Positions 1 through 7,131 of a stretch of 15,401 bases of DNA are shown piece after piece. The number at the start of each line of letters is the position of its first letter. Positions within the stretch are counted from its first letter, which is position 1. This DNA comes from Acidobacteriota bacterium (GTDB lineage: Bacteria > Acidobacteriota > Terriglobia > Acidiferrales > UBA7541), in NCBI GenBank assembly GCA_003153585.1, contig PLZZ01000101.1:10793-26193 (forward strand), read 5' to 3'. A program made the position numbers and the translations under genes. A model generated the notes under the pieces. It worked only from the letters and a program-made list of their open reading frames with translations, had not been told where the DNA came from and ran no database searches.

Positions 1-248
1 GAACCGAGAATCAGTTTCGCGTCGTCCAGCAGATATGAAAATTCGCCCATCTTCGTCCGCGTCTCTGGTTCATTCAGATGAACGGGAAAGCCATTCGCCG
101 AGTTTTGCGCAAATTCGCGATAGCGTCGCACGGCTGGCCCGAGCAGCGTTTCGTCTCGAATGAATAGCGAAAGCGGCACGTTTCCAATGGAAATTTGAAG
201 CGGAGCGCAAGTGTCCGGCCGCTTGACGGGATAATCCAATTCGGCCAT
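1..248 (-). CDS. HPr kinase/phosphorylase-like protein, N-terminal part (cut by window edge)
   Basis: An open frame runs from an ATG at 248 off the left edge, giving 82 residues (MAELDYPVKRPDTCAPLQIS..., ending ...LLDDAKLILG). No catalytic motif is visible, because the P-loop of this family lies further downstream. The pattern IGNVPLSLFIRDE...LLGPAVRRYREFAQ matches what I remember of the N-terminal domain of HprK-related kinases that sit beside PF14907 nucleotidyltransferases, as here. Such kinases phosphorylate a peptide or protein serine; some act on the C-terminal residue of lasso peptides. An in-frame GTG lies 15 nt upstream of the ATG and is an alternative start. No strong Shine-Dalgarno is seen, and a 12-bp stem-loop lies about 30 nt upstream. 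The reading frame is convincing; the family call is an inference from a partial sequence and context. Confidence 0.5.
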   Translation of the reverse strand, partial: MAELDYPVKRPDTCAPLQISIGNVPLSLFIRDETLLGPAVRRYREFAQNSANGFPVHLNEPETRTKMGEFSYLLDDAKLILG

Positions 249-277
249 TGTTCCCAAGTTCACGGCGGAATGCCTAT

Positions 278-308
278 AACTGCGGGACGTGAGGGCGTCC
301 TCGCAGTT
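278..308 (-). promoter_or_regulatory. 12-bp stem-loop in the leader of the HprK-like gene
   Basis: The plus strand reads AACTGCGGGACG, a 6-nt loop, then CGTCC-T-CGCAGTT. That is a 12-bp stem with one bulged base, ending 30 nt before the ATG at 248. No T-run follows on either strand, so it is not a standard intrinsic terminator. It could be an mRNA-stabilising or attenuating structure, or a copy of a dispersed palindrome. The rest of the 205-bp gap (249-453) shows no gene I can support: only 18-20-codon frames without ribosome binding sites. Confidence 0.45.
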
Positions 309-453
309 CCCCCAAATTACAAATTTACCCAACAAAAGATAGGTGCCAGAGCCAGTCTCGTTCGGTGTACGTAATGCGTCAACTGCATATGGGGGCCTCG
401 ATGCGTATCTGCCACTATCGCTGGGGAGAATAACGAACAGATGAAAGGAGGTC

Positions 454-1626
454 TTAAGCGCGGCGGCTGGCCCAGCCGTACTTCCTCAAAAGCCGCAGAG
501 GGCGCAGTGCAATATAAAGAGGCGCCAGGGGGCCGGGCAGACGCATCATTTGCCAGTCTTCCTCGGCGGGTATGACGGAAAGCCGCAAGGCATAGCGCCA
601 CCCTGCAAAGCTTCCGGAGAGCATCCGGCGGCGAAAATTGAAGCGTCCGGGAGCATCGAGCGATCGATAGTCAGGGCTCAGGAGACGGCTTGCTATTTCC
701 GAGGCAACATCCGTGGCCACTCTATCGGCTTGCACTCGACGCCAAATTTCATTCGGCACCGGTGCCTCAAGCAATCCGGCCGCGAGAGCAAGTCCGACAT
801 GAAGCATTCGCTCTGCATTTAGGGATTCTGTTCGCTGCATTGTGATATCCCAGTTCAGATTCGGGTAGCGCCTCAGTAGTTCGGAAATATCCGCGATCCA
901 TGAAAATCGCCCCCAGAAATCTTTTGCACCGTGAATGCAGAGTATGGGCAGCCCATCTTCCAACGCGAACGTCCGAACTTCTCGCTCGTTCAGCCTTACT
1001 GACACTAGCCGGAGCGAAAGCTCATCGAGATTGGGGGGCTTCGGAAAATGCCGAAGAGTCAATTCGGTGTGAAGTTCCACCATTACACGCCGCTCTTCGT
1101 CACGATAGTTGTATTCACCCGGAACCGCCGAAGCAGATGCTCCAGACGAAATGACCCAATCGAATTTCGCGCGATACCCAAGTCCAAGCATCAGTCCATG
1201 GGCCTTCGGCAGATCGCTCTGGCGCAAAACGATATCCAAATCTTCGAACTCCCGAAGCGTTATGTCGCCATAGGCTTGCACCGCCAGCGCGGGGCCTTTG
1301 TAAGGAATAACTTCGATCCCCTGAGAACGAAAAAGATCGAGAATCTTGATCAGTTCCGCTGCAAGAAACAGGCAGCGGATCGTATTTGCTCGGCAGGCAT
1401 TTCTTAGGCGGTCCGCAGCAGCCGCCGGCAACGCATCCGTCGCAATCGCTTGCAACTGTCGCCCAACCAGCGGGAGGATTGAGTTTTCTTCCGCCTCGTT
1501 GAGCATATAGTCCCAATCGAGATCACCTTCCAGCAATTGGGCGATCTTCTGCGCTAAGGACGAATCGAGTTGAATATGCGAGCAGTAGGCGAGAAGCTGT
1601 TTCTCGGGGCTGACGGCGGAAGTCAT
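454..1626 (-). CDS. Nucleotidyltransferase family protein (PF14907-like)
   Basis: This is a 390-aa soluble protein with the features of the 'uncharacterised nucleotidyltransferase' family. An N-terminal helical region (about 1-100) leads to IPYKGPALA (K110-G111), then LREFEDLDIVL with the metal-binding pair D129 and D131 preceded by R125, then VELHTEL (E184, H186). The helical C-terminal half contains WIADISELLRRYPNLNWD (243-260). The family is expected to transfer an NMP or sugar-phosphate group; the substrate is not readable from sequence. The HprK-like kinase follows in the same direction after 205 bp, a neighbourhood typical of lasso-peptide and related RiPP clusters, where PsmN-type nucleotidyltransferases act after the kinase. 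The ATG at 1626 gives the first methionine of the conserved region; its ribosome binding site is weak. Family assignment is strong, biological role inferred. Confidence 0.82.
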   Translation of the reverse strand: MTSAVSPEKQLLAYCSHIQLDSSLAQKIAQLLEGDLDWDYMLNEAEENSILPLVGRQLQAIATDALPAAAADRLRNACRANTIRCLFLAAELIKILDLFRSQGIEVIPYKGPALAVQAYGDITLREFEDLDIVLRQSDLPKAHGLMLGLGYRAKFDWVISSGASASAVPGEYNYRDEERRVMVELHTELTLRHFPKPPNLDELSLRLVSVRLNEREVRTFALEDGLPILCIHGAKDFWGRFSWIADISELLRRYPNLNWDITMQRTESLNAERMLHVGLALAAGLLEAPVPNEIWRRVQADRVATDVASEIASRLLSPDYRSLDAPGRFNFRRRMLSGSFAGWRYALRLSVIPAEEDWQMMRLPGPLAPLYIALRPLRLLRKYGWASRRA

Positions 1627-1643
1627 TGATATTTCAGATCGAG

Positions 1644-1672
1644 AGTTAATGAGAAATTCTACGCTATTTCAA
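1644..1672 (-). promoter_or_regulatory. Weak sigma-70-like promoter candidate for the nucleotidyltransferase gene
   Basis: On the minus strand TTGAAA (1672-1667) is separated by 17 bp from TTAACT (1649-1644), about 18 nt before the ATG at 1626. The -35 is good and the -10 matches only half of the consensus. The remainder of the 195-bp gap (1627-1821) holds nothing else that I can call with confidence. Confidence 0.25.
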
Positions 1673-1821
1673 TATCTGGGGCTGAGGGATTCTTTGCTGA
1701 GGTAATTTTCGCGGAGCAAACACAGCGCGACAAAAGTTCTACGACGCAAGCTGCAAGATCGCTTTCAATTGGCCAAAGAGCTCTGTTGCGCTGGCGTTAC
1801 TACACGGCGGTCCATCCCGAT

Positions 1822-2118
1822 TCATGCGGCAATGCCGGGAACGGTGGTGCTTTTCATTTCCACTAGCTTCCCGATTTTGCGTAGTCTCGCTCGGAAACTG
1901 CCTGGCTCGAGTCCCGCGCGCGCGCAAACCGTCTGAAAATCTGCGTCATTATCGAAGAGAAATTCTTGAGCTTTTCGCTGGACTCGCAAGCTCCCGTTTC
2001 GCCAATCGTCTACCGCTGATATGACCACTGCGGTCCAGAGTCTTCGCTCGCCGATTAGTTCCTCAGTTACCGTATTTTGAGGGTCTACTTGATACTGCTC
2101 GCTGCTGCCGTTCCCCAT
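1822..2118 (-). CDS. Conserved hypothetical small protein, possibly phage-derived
   Basis: This 98-aa protein starts at an ATG preceded by a purine-rich AGGGGGA ribosome binding site about 5 nt away. The core RRLWTAVVISAVDDW (25-39), then RKAQEFLFDNDADFQTVCARAGLEPGSFRARL (48-79) resembles short proteins I recall from prophages and proteobacterial genomes, with the pattern 'rrLW.avi..Ai.D ... A..wLf..DF..vC..AGLdp..vR.rL'. The second part could form a helix-turn-helix, so nucleic-acid binding is possible but unproven. There is no signal peptide or membrane segment. It lies 195 bp upstream of the nucleotidyltransferase gene on the same strand; whether it belongs with that pair is unknown. Its stop overlaps an ATG (ATGA) that opens a 28-codon frame. 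Confidence 0.7.
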   Translation of the reverse strand: MGNGSSEQYQVDPQNTVTEELIGERRLWTAVVISAVDDWRNGSLRVQRKAQEFLFDNDADFQTVCARAGLEPGSFRARLRKIGKLVEMKSTTVPGIAA

Positions 2119-2410
2119 GACATCCCCCTATCCCGCTGCCTCCGTCCCGCTTCCGGCGGAGAGCTGAAACGTATACTTTCTACAACAGCAGCTTCAGCGC
2201 CATTACGGGGGCAGATCAAGCGGCGAACGCTACACCTCGGAACGACTGCGGTTTCATGACGTTACATCAGGCCGTGAAATGCGAACGAAATTCTGCGCTC
2301 AAACCGGCTGTCTGCCTGCGGTCATATGTGTCGGAAAGGTGCACGCAAAGTATTCAGCGATGCGATACGGAGAATTGCCTGGCAAAAGCGGATTCATAAC
2401 ACGCTGGAAA
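2119..2410. other. 292-bp intergenic region without a supported gene
   Basis: This spacer lies between the end of the histidine kinase gene and the start of the 98-aa gene, both on the minus strand. I see no intrinsic terminator after the kinase stop. A TATAC element about 50 nt upstream of the 98-aa start could be part of a promoter, but no matching -35 is present. A 32-codon frame at 2299-2397 (minus) has no ribosome binding site and is not annotated. Confidence 0.4.
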
Positions 2411-5400
2411 TTATTGGACGGTTTCAGCTGTGAGAATTTCTCGAAGCTTGGTCGAAAGTGTAGCCATCGTGAACGGCTTTTGAAGAAGTACCGCATCCAT
2501 GTCAAGTATCCCGTGATGCACCACGGCCTGGTCGGTGTACCCGGACATATAGAGGACATTGATTTTTGGCCGAATCAGTTTCACGCGTTCGGCCAGTTCC
2601 CGGCCGCTAATGCCCGGCATCACCACGTCCGTCATCAAAAGATGGATTGTTCCCGCGTGCATGGCTGCCAATTCGAGAGCGGTGTGGCCATCTTCCGCTT
2701 CAATGACCGTATATCCGCTCATTTCTAGATATTCGCGGGCCAATTCCCGGACACCTTTCTCGTCTTCCACCAGAAGAATAGTTTCCGATCCGCGTTCTAT
2801 GGATTGAACGTCGGTGCGCCGGTCGCGTCCGCGCTCTCCTTCTTCGTCTTCAATTCTCGGCAGATAAATCTTGAAGCTGGTTCCGCGGTCGGGTTCGCTA
2901 TACACCCAGACGTAGCCGCCGCTTTGTTTCACAATTCCGTATACCGTCGCGAGACCAAGTCCAGTTCCCTTTCCTTTTTCCTTCGTCGTAAAGAAGGGTT
3001 CGAAAATGTGCGTTTGCGTTTCGGCGTCCATACCGCAGCCATTGTCGGTAACCGCGAGCATTACGTATTTGCCGGGCGCCAGCACGGCAGGGGACCCCGA
3101 ATAGGAGGCATCCAAATCGACATTCGCAGTCTCGATTGTCAGGCGACCGCCCTGCGGCATCGCGTCGCGCGCATTAACGGCGAGATTCAGGATCACTTGC
3201 TCGATCTGGCTGCGGTCGGCCTTGATCAGGCCCACGTCGGCAGTGGAAGAGGTCTCCAACTGAATGTCCTCGCCGATCAGCCTTCGCAGAATTCTCTCCA
3301 TGTCCACAAAAATGCTTTGAATGCTGATTATTTTGGGCGCCAGCATTTGTTTTCTACTGAAAGCAAGCAATTGGCGCGTGAGCGAGGTGGCCCGCTGCGA
3401 GGCCGTTTGGATTTGTTCCGCGTTACGCCGCAACGGATCGCCGGCGGCCAGACGATCCGCGAGCAAATCTGCGTAGCCTTGGATAACCATCAAGAGATTG
3501 TTGAAATCGTGAGCAATTCCTCCCGCCAATCGTCCGACTGCTTCCATTTTCTGCGATTGGCGAAGCTGCTCCTCCAGTTGTCTGCGGTCCGTGATGTCAA
3601 GCGCCATGCAAATCGCGCCCTGCAATTGGCCGCTGGCGTCGCGCAGGGGCTCGACATGGCACGCGTAAGATCCGCCTTTCCATTCGACATGGAAGGTGGT
3701 CGGTTCCCCCGTCATTGCGCGACGATGAGCCGCGATCGGCTTGAAACTCTGATCGGACGTCTCAAAATATTCCGGCAACGACATTCCAACCACTTGATTC
3801 TGCTTTAATCCCAGTCGCGTCAGCCCCGCTCCCATTGCAGATGTGAAGCGAAGATCCTTTCCCACCGTCCAAAGAACAGCGGGCAGTTGTTCGACCAAGA
3901 CGCGCAAACGCGCTTCGCTTTCGCGTACCTTTTCCTCCGCGCGTTTCCTTTCGATGGCTAGAGCGATCTGCCCCCCGACCGAGCCCAAAAATTCAAGATC
4001 CCGCTCCGTGTATGCATTTTCGTTCTCGTAATGCTGAACCACCAAGACGCCTATCGTGGCTGCCGGCGTTCGTAGCGGCACTCCCAACCAGGACGGCGAA
4101 GGCGTGCCTACGAGCTCCACTTCTCCTTGCTCAGCGAGCTTGTCGAATGCCTTTTGGGGAATCAACATAGCCCGCCCGGTGCGATACACGTACGCAGTGC
4201 AACTTCTTCCGACCTGCTGGGGAGGCGGCGCAACGTCAAACTGGTCTACAAAAAACGGAAAATGGAACATTTCTGTCGCCGGCTCGTACAGCGCCACGAA
4301 GCAATTTTCTGTGTAGAGCACTTTCTTGAGTGCGAGGTGAATGAGCCGGAGCAGGTCGTCGAGGTTGTCGGTTACATTTACGCCCCGGATGATTTCAAAG
4401 TTCACCTGCCGCTCGAGTTCGGCGCGTTTGTAATCTGTGATGTCCTCTACCGTGCCCTCATAACACACGATCTTGCCGTGCGCGTCTCGCACCGCGCGCG
4501 CGTTTTCGGAAACCCAGATTTTCGCGCCATCTTTGCGTCGAAGTTGATATTCAAATTGTTCAACCACACCCTTCTTTTCGATCCTCCGTTTGAATTCCTC
4601 GCGAAATTCCGGATCGGCATAGGCGTCCTGGGCCACGTCGGTTATGCATTCCAGCATTTCCCCACAACTGGAATATCCGCACATTCGCGCAAGCGCGGGA
4701 TTCATGCTTAGGATGCGGCCTTGCGGTGTAGTCTGAAAAATTCCTTCCACCGCGTTTTCGAATAAGAGCCTGAGCCTTTCCTCCGCACGTTGCTGGGCCT
4801 CTTCAGCGCGGCACCGCTCGGTGATGTCTTCGTACATCCCGAAGCTGCCCGTGCGCTTTCCGTTTGCGGTCAGCGGCACCGCCACGATCTGGACGTCTAC
4901 CAGCGAACCGTCGTTGCGGCGGCGTTTGCCCTCTGCCCGCACCACCTCGCCGCTTGTGGCGCGCCTGCTCAATTCCAGGGCCTCGCTCGCATCGCGTGCC
5001 GGAACAACCAATAAATCCAGTTCCGCTCCCAGAATGTCTGATTGCCGATAGCCAAAGAGGTTTTCAAAAGCGGGGTTGCACATCTGAACGCGGCCATTGG
5101 CGTCCATGACGACGATGGCCATCGGATTGTTTTCCGTCAGCGCGCGCAGGTAGGCATTGTGCTCTGCGACTTTTTCTTCTGCGGCTCGCCTGGCGCTGAT
5201 GTCCTGAACGGATGCCAGAGTCGCTTTGCGGCCGCCAAAAAGAATTCCCTGGGTAGTGACTTCGACTTCGAAAATTTCGCCGTTCTTTCGCCGGTGGCGC
5301 CAGTACCCGCGAAAAGCCAGAGCCGATGGATTGTTGCGGACGGCTTCGAGCACGCGTGGAATGTCTTCGACCGGGCGGATGTCGGTGATACACATGCGCA

Positions 5401-5674
5401 GGAATTCCTCGCGCGCGTATCCATATTGTGCGAGAGCTGCTTCATTGACGTCGAGAAAAGCCAATGTTTTGGGGTCGTAAATGTACATCGGCTGGGGATT
5501 GCCGGAAAATAGAAGTTGGGGATTCGTACCGTCGAACGTGTCGCGTAATGCTCGCACATCACCGTCCGTAAGAGCCTCGGCGAGAGGACCTGCTGCCACG
5601 GGCTCTTGTCCGCGTCTTCGGGGACGCAAGGGCGCCTTCGGATTCATCCGAAACTTGTTTTTCTTGCTAGACAT
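2411..5674 (-). CDS. Multi-PAS/GAF hybrid sensor histidine kinase with receiver domain
   Basis: This 1087-aa soluble protein has four PAS domains (about 45-165, 170-290, 298-415, 586-700), a GAF domain (about 430-580, with WLGVPLR and IGVLVVQHY), and a HisKA domain with the phospho-acceptor H722 in GGIAHDFNN. The HATPase (about 815-940) has an N-box at N830-A838, G1 box DNGCGM (877-882), FEPFFTT (891-897) and GKGTGLGLA (901-909). The C-terminal receiver has E970-D971, phospho-acceptor D1016 in MTDVVMPG, S1044 and K1066 in QKPF. All catalytic residues are present. There are no transmembrane helices, so it should sense a cytoplasmic signal such as redox, a small ligand or light. No HPt protein, response regulator or target operon adjoins it, so it is an orphan. 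The frame is open back to 6058, but that would overlap the divergent gene. The ATG at 5674 (MSSKKNKF) is chosen; the Met at residue 10 is an alternative, and neither has a clear ribosome binding site. Confidence 0.95.
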   Translation of the reverse strand: MSSKKNKFRMNPKAPLRPRRRGQEPVAAGPLAEALTDGDVRALRDTFDGTNPQLLFSGNPQPMYIYDPKTLAFLDVNEAALAQYGYAREEFLRMCITDIRPVEDIPRVLEAVRNNPSALAFRGYWRHRRKNGEIFEVEVTTQGILFGGRKATLASVQDISARRAAEEKVAEHNAYLRALTENNPMAIVVMDANGRVQMCNPAFENLFGYRQSDILGAELDLLVVPARDASEALELSRRATSGEVVRAEGKRRRNDGSLVDVQIVAVPLTANGKRTGSFGMYEDITERCRAEEAQQRAEERLRLLFENAVEGIFQTTPQGRILSMNPALARMCGYSSCGEMLECITDVAQDAYADPEFREEFKRRIEKKGVVEQFEYQLRRKDGAKIWVSENARAVRDAHGKIVCYEGTVEDITDYKRAELERQVNFEIIRGVNVTDNLDDLLRLIHLALKKVLYTENCFVALYEPATEMFHFPFFVDQFDVAPPPQQVGRSCTAYVYRTGRAMLIPQKAFDKLAEQGEVELVGTPSPSWLGVPLRTPAATIGVLVVQHYENENAYTERDLEFLGSVGGQIALAIERKRAEEKVRESEARLRVLVEQLPAVLWTVGKDLRFTSAMGAGLTRLGLKQNQVVGMSLPEYFETSDQSFKPIAAHRRAMTGEPTTFHVEWKGGSYACHVEPLRDASGQLQGAICMALDITDRRQLEEQLRQSQKMEAVGRLAGGIAHDFNNLLMVIQGYADLLADRLAAGDPLRRNAEQIQTASQRATSLTRQLLAFSRKQMLAPKIISIQSIFVDMERILRRLIGEDIQLETSSTADVGLIKADRSQIEQVILNLAVNARDAMPQGGRLTIETANVDLDASYSGSPAVLAPGKYVMLAVTDNGCGMDAETQTHIFEPFFTTKEKGKGTGLGLATVYGIVKQSGGYVWVYSEPDRGTSFKIYLPRIEDEEGERGRDRRTDVQSIERGSETILLVEDEKGVRELAREYLEMSGYTVIEAEDGHTALELAAMHAGTIHLLMTDVVMPGISGRELAERVKLIRPKINVLYMSGYTDQAVVHHGILDMDAVLLQKPFTMATLSTKLREILTAETVQ

Positions 5675-6026
5675 GTCGCTGGACTTGGAATTGGCGGGTG
5701 CCCAGTTCGCCCGACACCCATTTGTAGCGGGCCACGGCGAGGGTCGCAATGGTACGAACGTACCAAAATTACAGATTCCATGACACTTAGGACACCGTTG
5801 GAGATGCCGCCGCGCTCGGCCTTTTCCGGCGCGACGGCTTTCTGGCAAAAATCCAGGAGTTAGAATCAAGAATACCGGCAGTTGCCGCAGTTGAATAAAA
5901 CTTTGGATTGATGGCCGAGCATTTCTGCTACAACAAGAGATACAGCAAGAGAATTGAACACAACTTCGGCGGCGTAATCCGGCGGCTTTTGCTAAAGTCG
6001 GCGAAAATCTAAAATGGAGAAGAAAC
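5675..6026. other. 352-bp divergent upstream region
   Basis: No gene is supported here. The minus frame continuing from the histidine kinase stays open, but the predicted residues are not recognisably conserved. For the minus side there is a TGTAAT box (5773-5768) followed by a 16-bp dyad. For the plus side a GGAG ribosome binding site (6015-6018) precedes the GTG at 6027. A TTGAAC (5954-5959) with a TAATCC 15 bp later is a weak promoter candidate for the plus-strand gene. Confidence 0.4.
5750..5765. promoter_or_regulatory. 16-bp dyad, candidate operator upstream of the histidine kinase
   Basis: TGGTACGAACGTACCA has 7-bp perfect arms around a 2-bp centre. It sits 76-91 nt upstream of the kinase start, immediately downstream (on the minus strand) of a TGTAAT -10-like hexamer at 5773-5768, where a transcription start would be expected. 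A repressor or autoregulator binding there would control the kinase gene. The pattern is visible in the sequence; the function is inferred. Confidence 0.35.
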
Positions 6027-6593
6027 GTGCGGAAATTAGCGGTCTTCAATAACGTCACTTTGGATGGTTATTTTGTGGACAAGAATGGCGACATGAACTG
6101 GGCGCGTCCGAATAAGACGGACGACGAGTGGGACGCATTTTCCGCAGGCAATGCAAGCGGCCAAGGCCAGCTATTGTTCGGCAGGATCACCTATGAGCTG
6201 ATGGCCGGCTTTTGGCCAACGCCGCAGGCCAGCAAGATGTTCCCGGTCGTGGCCGACGGTATGAATAAGATGCCGAAGATTGTGTTTTCAAGGACGATGG
6301 ACAAGGCTTCGTGGAGCAATACGAGGCTGGTGAAGGGCGACCCGGCTGCGGAAGTACGAACGATGAAAAAAGAAGCCGGACCGGACATGGTGATTTTGGG
6401 AAGCGGCAGCATTGTGTCGCAATTGGCGCAGGAAGGTTTGATCGATGAATACCAGATCGCTGTGGTTCCTGTGGTTCTTGGCAAAGGCAGGACGATGTTC
6501 GACGACGTTAAAGAGAAACTGAACCTGAAGCTGACCAAGACGCGGGCGTTCGGGAACGGGAATGTGGTGCTGTGGTACGAGCCGACGGTGTAA
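6027..6593 (+). CDS. Dihydrofolate reductase family protein (RibD C-terminal domain)
   Basis: This 188-aa cytosolic protein has the RibD_C/DHFR-like fold markers. An N-terminal strand with TLDGYF (D13) is followed by LLFGRITYE (49-57), VILGSGSIVSQL (122-133) and ELIDEYQI-type sequence at 137-144. LGKGRTMF (151-158) comes near the end. The length matches stand-alone YyaP/YwjB-type members, which are presumed NADPH-dependent reductases of unknown substrate. They are not the folate enzyme, and no deaminase domain is fused. The GTG start at 6027 is supported by GGAG about 8 nt upstream; an ATG at 6014 is out of frame. The gene is divergent from the histidine kinase and convergent with the DUF1398 gene. 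Family confident, reaction unknown. Confidence 0.88.
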   Translation: MRKLAVFNNVTLDGYFVDKNGDMNWARPNKTDDEWDAFSAGNASGQGQLLFGRITYELMAGFWPTPQASKMFPVVADGMNKMPKIVFSRTMDKASWSNTRLVKGDPAAEVRTMKKEAGPDMVILGSGSIVSQLAQEGLIDEYQIAVVPVVLGKGRTMFDDVKEKLNLKLTKTRAFGNGNVVLWYEPTV

Positions 6594-6614
6594 GCGGGTA
6601 GCCCCCGTGCACTT

Positions 6615-6639
6615 CGGCCCTTCGCAGAGCCGTGGGCCG
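6615..6639. terminator. Weak stem-loop between convergent genes
   Basis: CGGCCC (6615-6620) and GGGCCG (6634-6639) can pair across a 13-nt loop in the 69-bp gap between the convergent reductase and DUF1398 genes. There is no T-run, so this is at best a weak bidirectional terminator. Confidence 0.25.
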
Positions 6640-6662
6640 CAAATTCCGTCGGACCAAAAAAC

Positions 6663-7058
6663 TCACGATTTCTGACGCGGAAACTCTTCGATGTGAAACT
6701 CTCCCTTGCGGCCGAAGTAAATTACTTTTTTGCCGGTCAAGAAAGCCCAGTACCCGATGGTCCCTGCGGCAGTGGCTTGCTTTACAAACTCCGGGTAGCG
6801 GATTTGGTCGGCTTGTGCGGCACGGATGGCGGCGACGAGTCCGGGTTGTGAGAACTCTCCGGCGATCTTCGAGGGCGGAAGCTTCATTTGCTCACGGTGA
6901 GTCTCGCCATCCGTGGTGTAAAAAGTTTCCTCGCCGCGAAGCAAGTCGGCGAAGTACGATTCGACACCGGCGCCGATGAGCATGCCCACAACTTCTGGAA
7001 AAGTGAGTTTCCCCGCCTGTGAACCCGCCAACGCCTTGTGCATCGCCGCTGTATTCAT
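6663..7058 (-). CDS. DUF1398 family protein
   Basis: The 131-aa product fits DUF1398 (YbcV-like) along its length. KLTFPEVVGMLIGAGVESYFADLLRGEETFY (17-47) is the N-terminal hallmark. VAAIRAAQADQIRYPEFVKQATAAGTIGYWAFLTGKKVIYFGRKGE (75-120) is the C-terminal one. The function of the family is unknown; it has no signal peptide or membrane segment and should be cytoplasmic. The frame is open upstream to an ATG at 7106, but that extension would be encoded by a perfect inverted repeat and has no ribosome binding site. The ATG at 7058 starts the family-like sequence; an ATG at 7043 is also possible. It follows the exported DinB-like gene by about 70 bp on the same strand and may be cotranscribed with it. 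Confidence 0.85.
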   Translation of the reverse strand: MNTAAMHKALAGSQAGKLTFPEVVGMLIGAGVESYFADLLRGEETFYTTDGETHREQMKLPPSKIAGEFSQPGLVAAIRAAQADQIRYPEFVKQATAAGTIGYWAFLTGKKVIYFGRKGEFHIEEFPRQKS

Positions 7059-7076
7059 CGCCTCGTTCCATGGGGA

Positions 7077-7103
7077 CCTGTCCAGGCCATTAGCCTGGAC
7101 AGG
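7077..7103. repeat. Perfect 10-bp inverted repeat with 7-nt loop
   Basis: CCTGTCCAGG, seven bases, then CCTGGACAGG form a perfect stem in the spacer between the DinB-like gene (ends 7132) and the DUF1398 start (7058). No T-run follows on the minus strand. The plus strand continues CATTTTGATTT, which is only weakly terminator-like. It may be a processing or attenuation hairpin, or an operator. Confidence 0.6.
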
Positions 7104-7131
7104 CATTTTGATTTAGAGCCTTATCGCCCCG

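Noticed and set aside
332..348. TGGCAC on the minus strand resembling a sigma-54 -24 element
   Set aside because: The required GC at the -12 position is absent at the correct spacing.
317..453. Tail of a minus-strand frame as a possible precursor peptide between nucleotidyltransferase and kinase
   Set aside because: The part outside the nucleotidyltransferase gene (MQLTHYVHRTRLALAPIF...) is 18 residues, lacks a ribosome binding site and lacks an acidic residue for ring closure.
2299..2397. 32-codon minus-strand frame containing GNSPYRIAEYF, superficially like a lasso core with an acidic residue at position 9
   Set aside because: The leader would be only six residues, there is no Thr at -2 and no ribosome binding site; it follows directly after the kinase stop.
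2804..3808. Long plus-strand open frame (334 codons) antisense to the histidine kinase
   Set aside because: It mirrors the codon structure of a well-supported kinase/HATPase region, has no recognisable protein pattern and no ribosome binding site.
5675..6058. N-terminal extension of the histidine kinase (128 further residues, including a CPKC motif)
   Set aside because: It would overlap the divergent reductase gene start, and its residues look like translated noncoding sequence. CPKC alone is not enough for a zinc ribbon.
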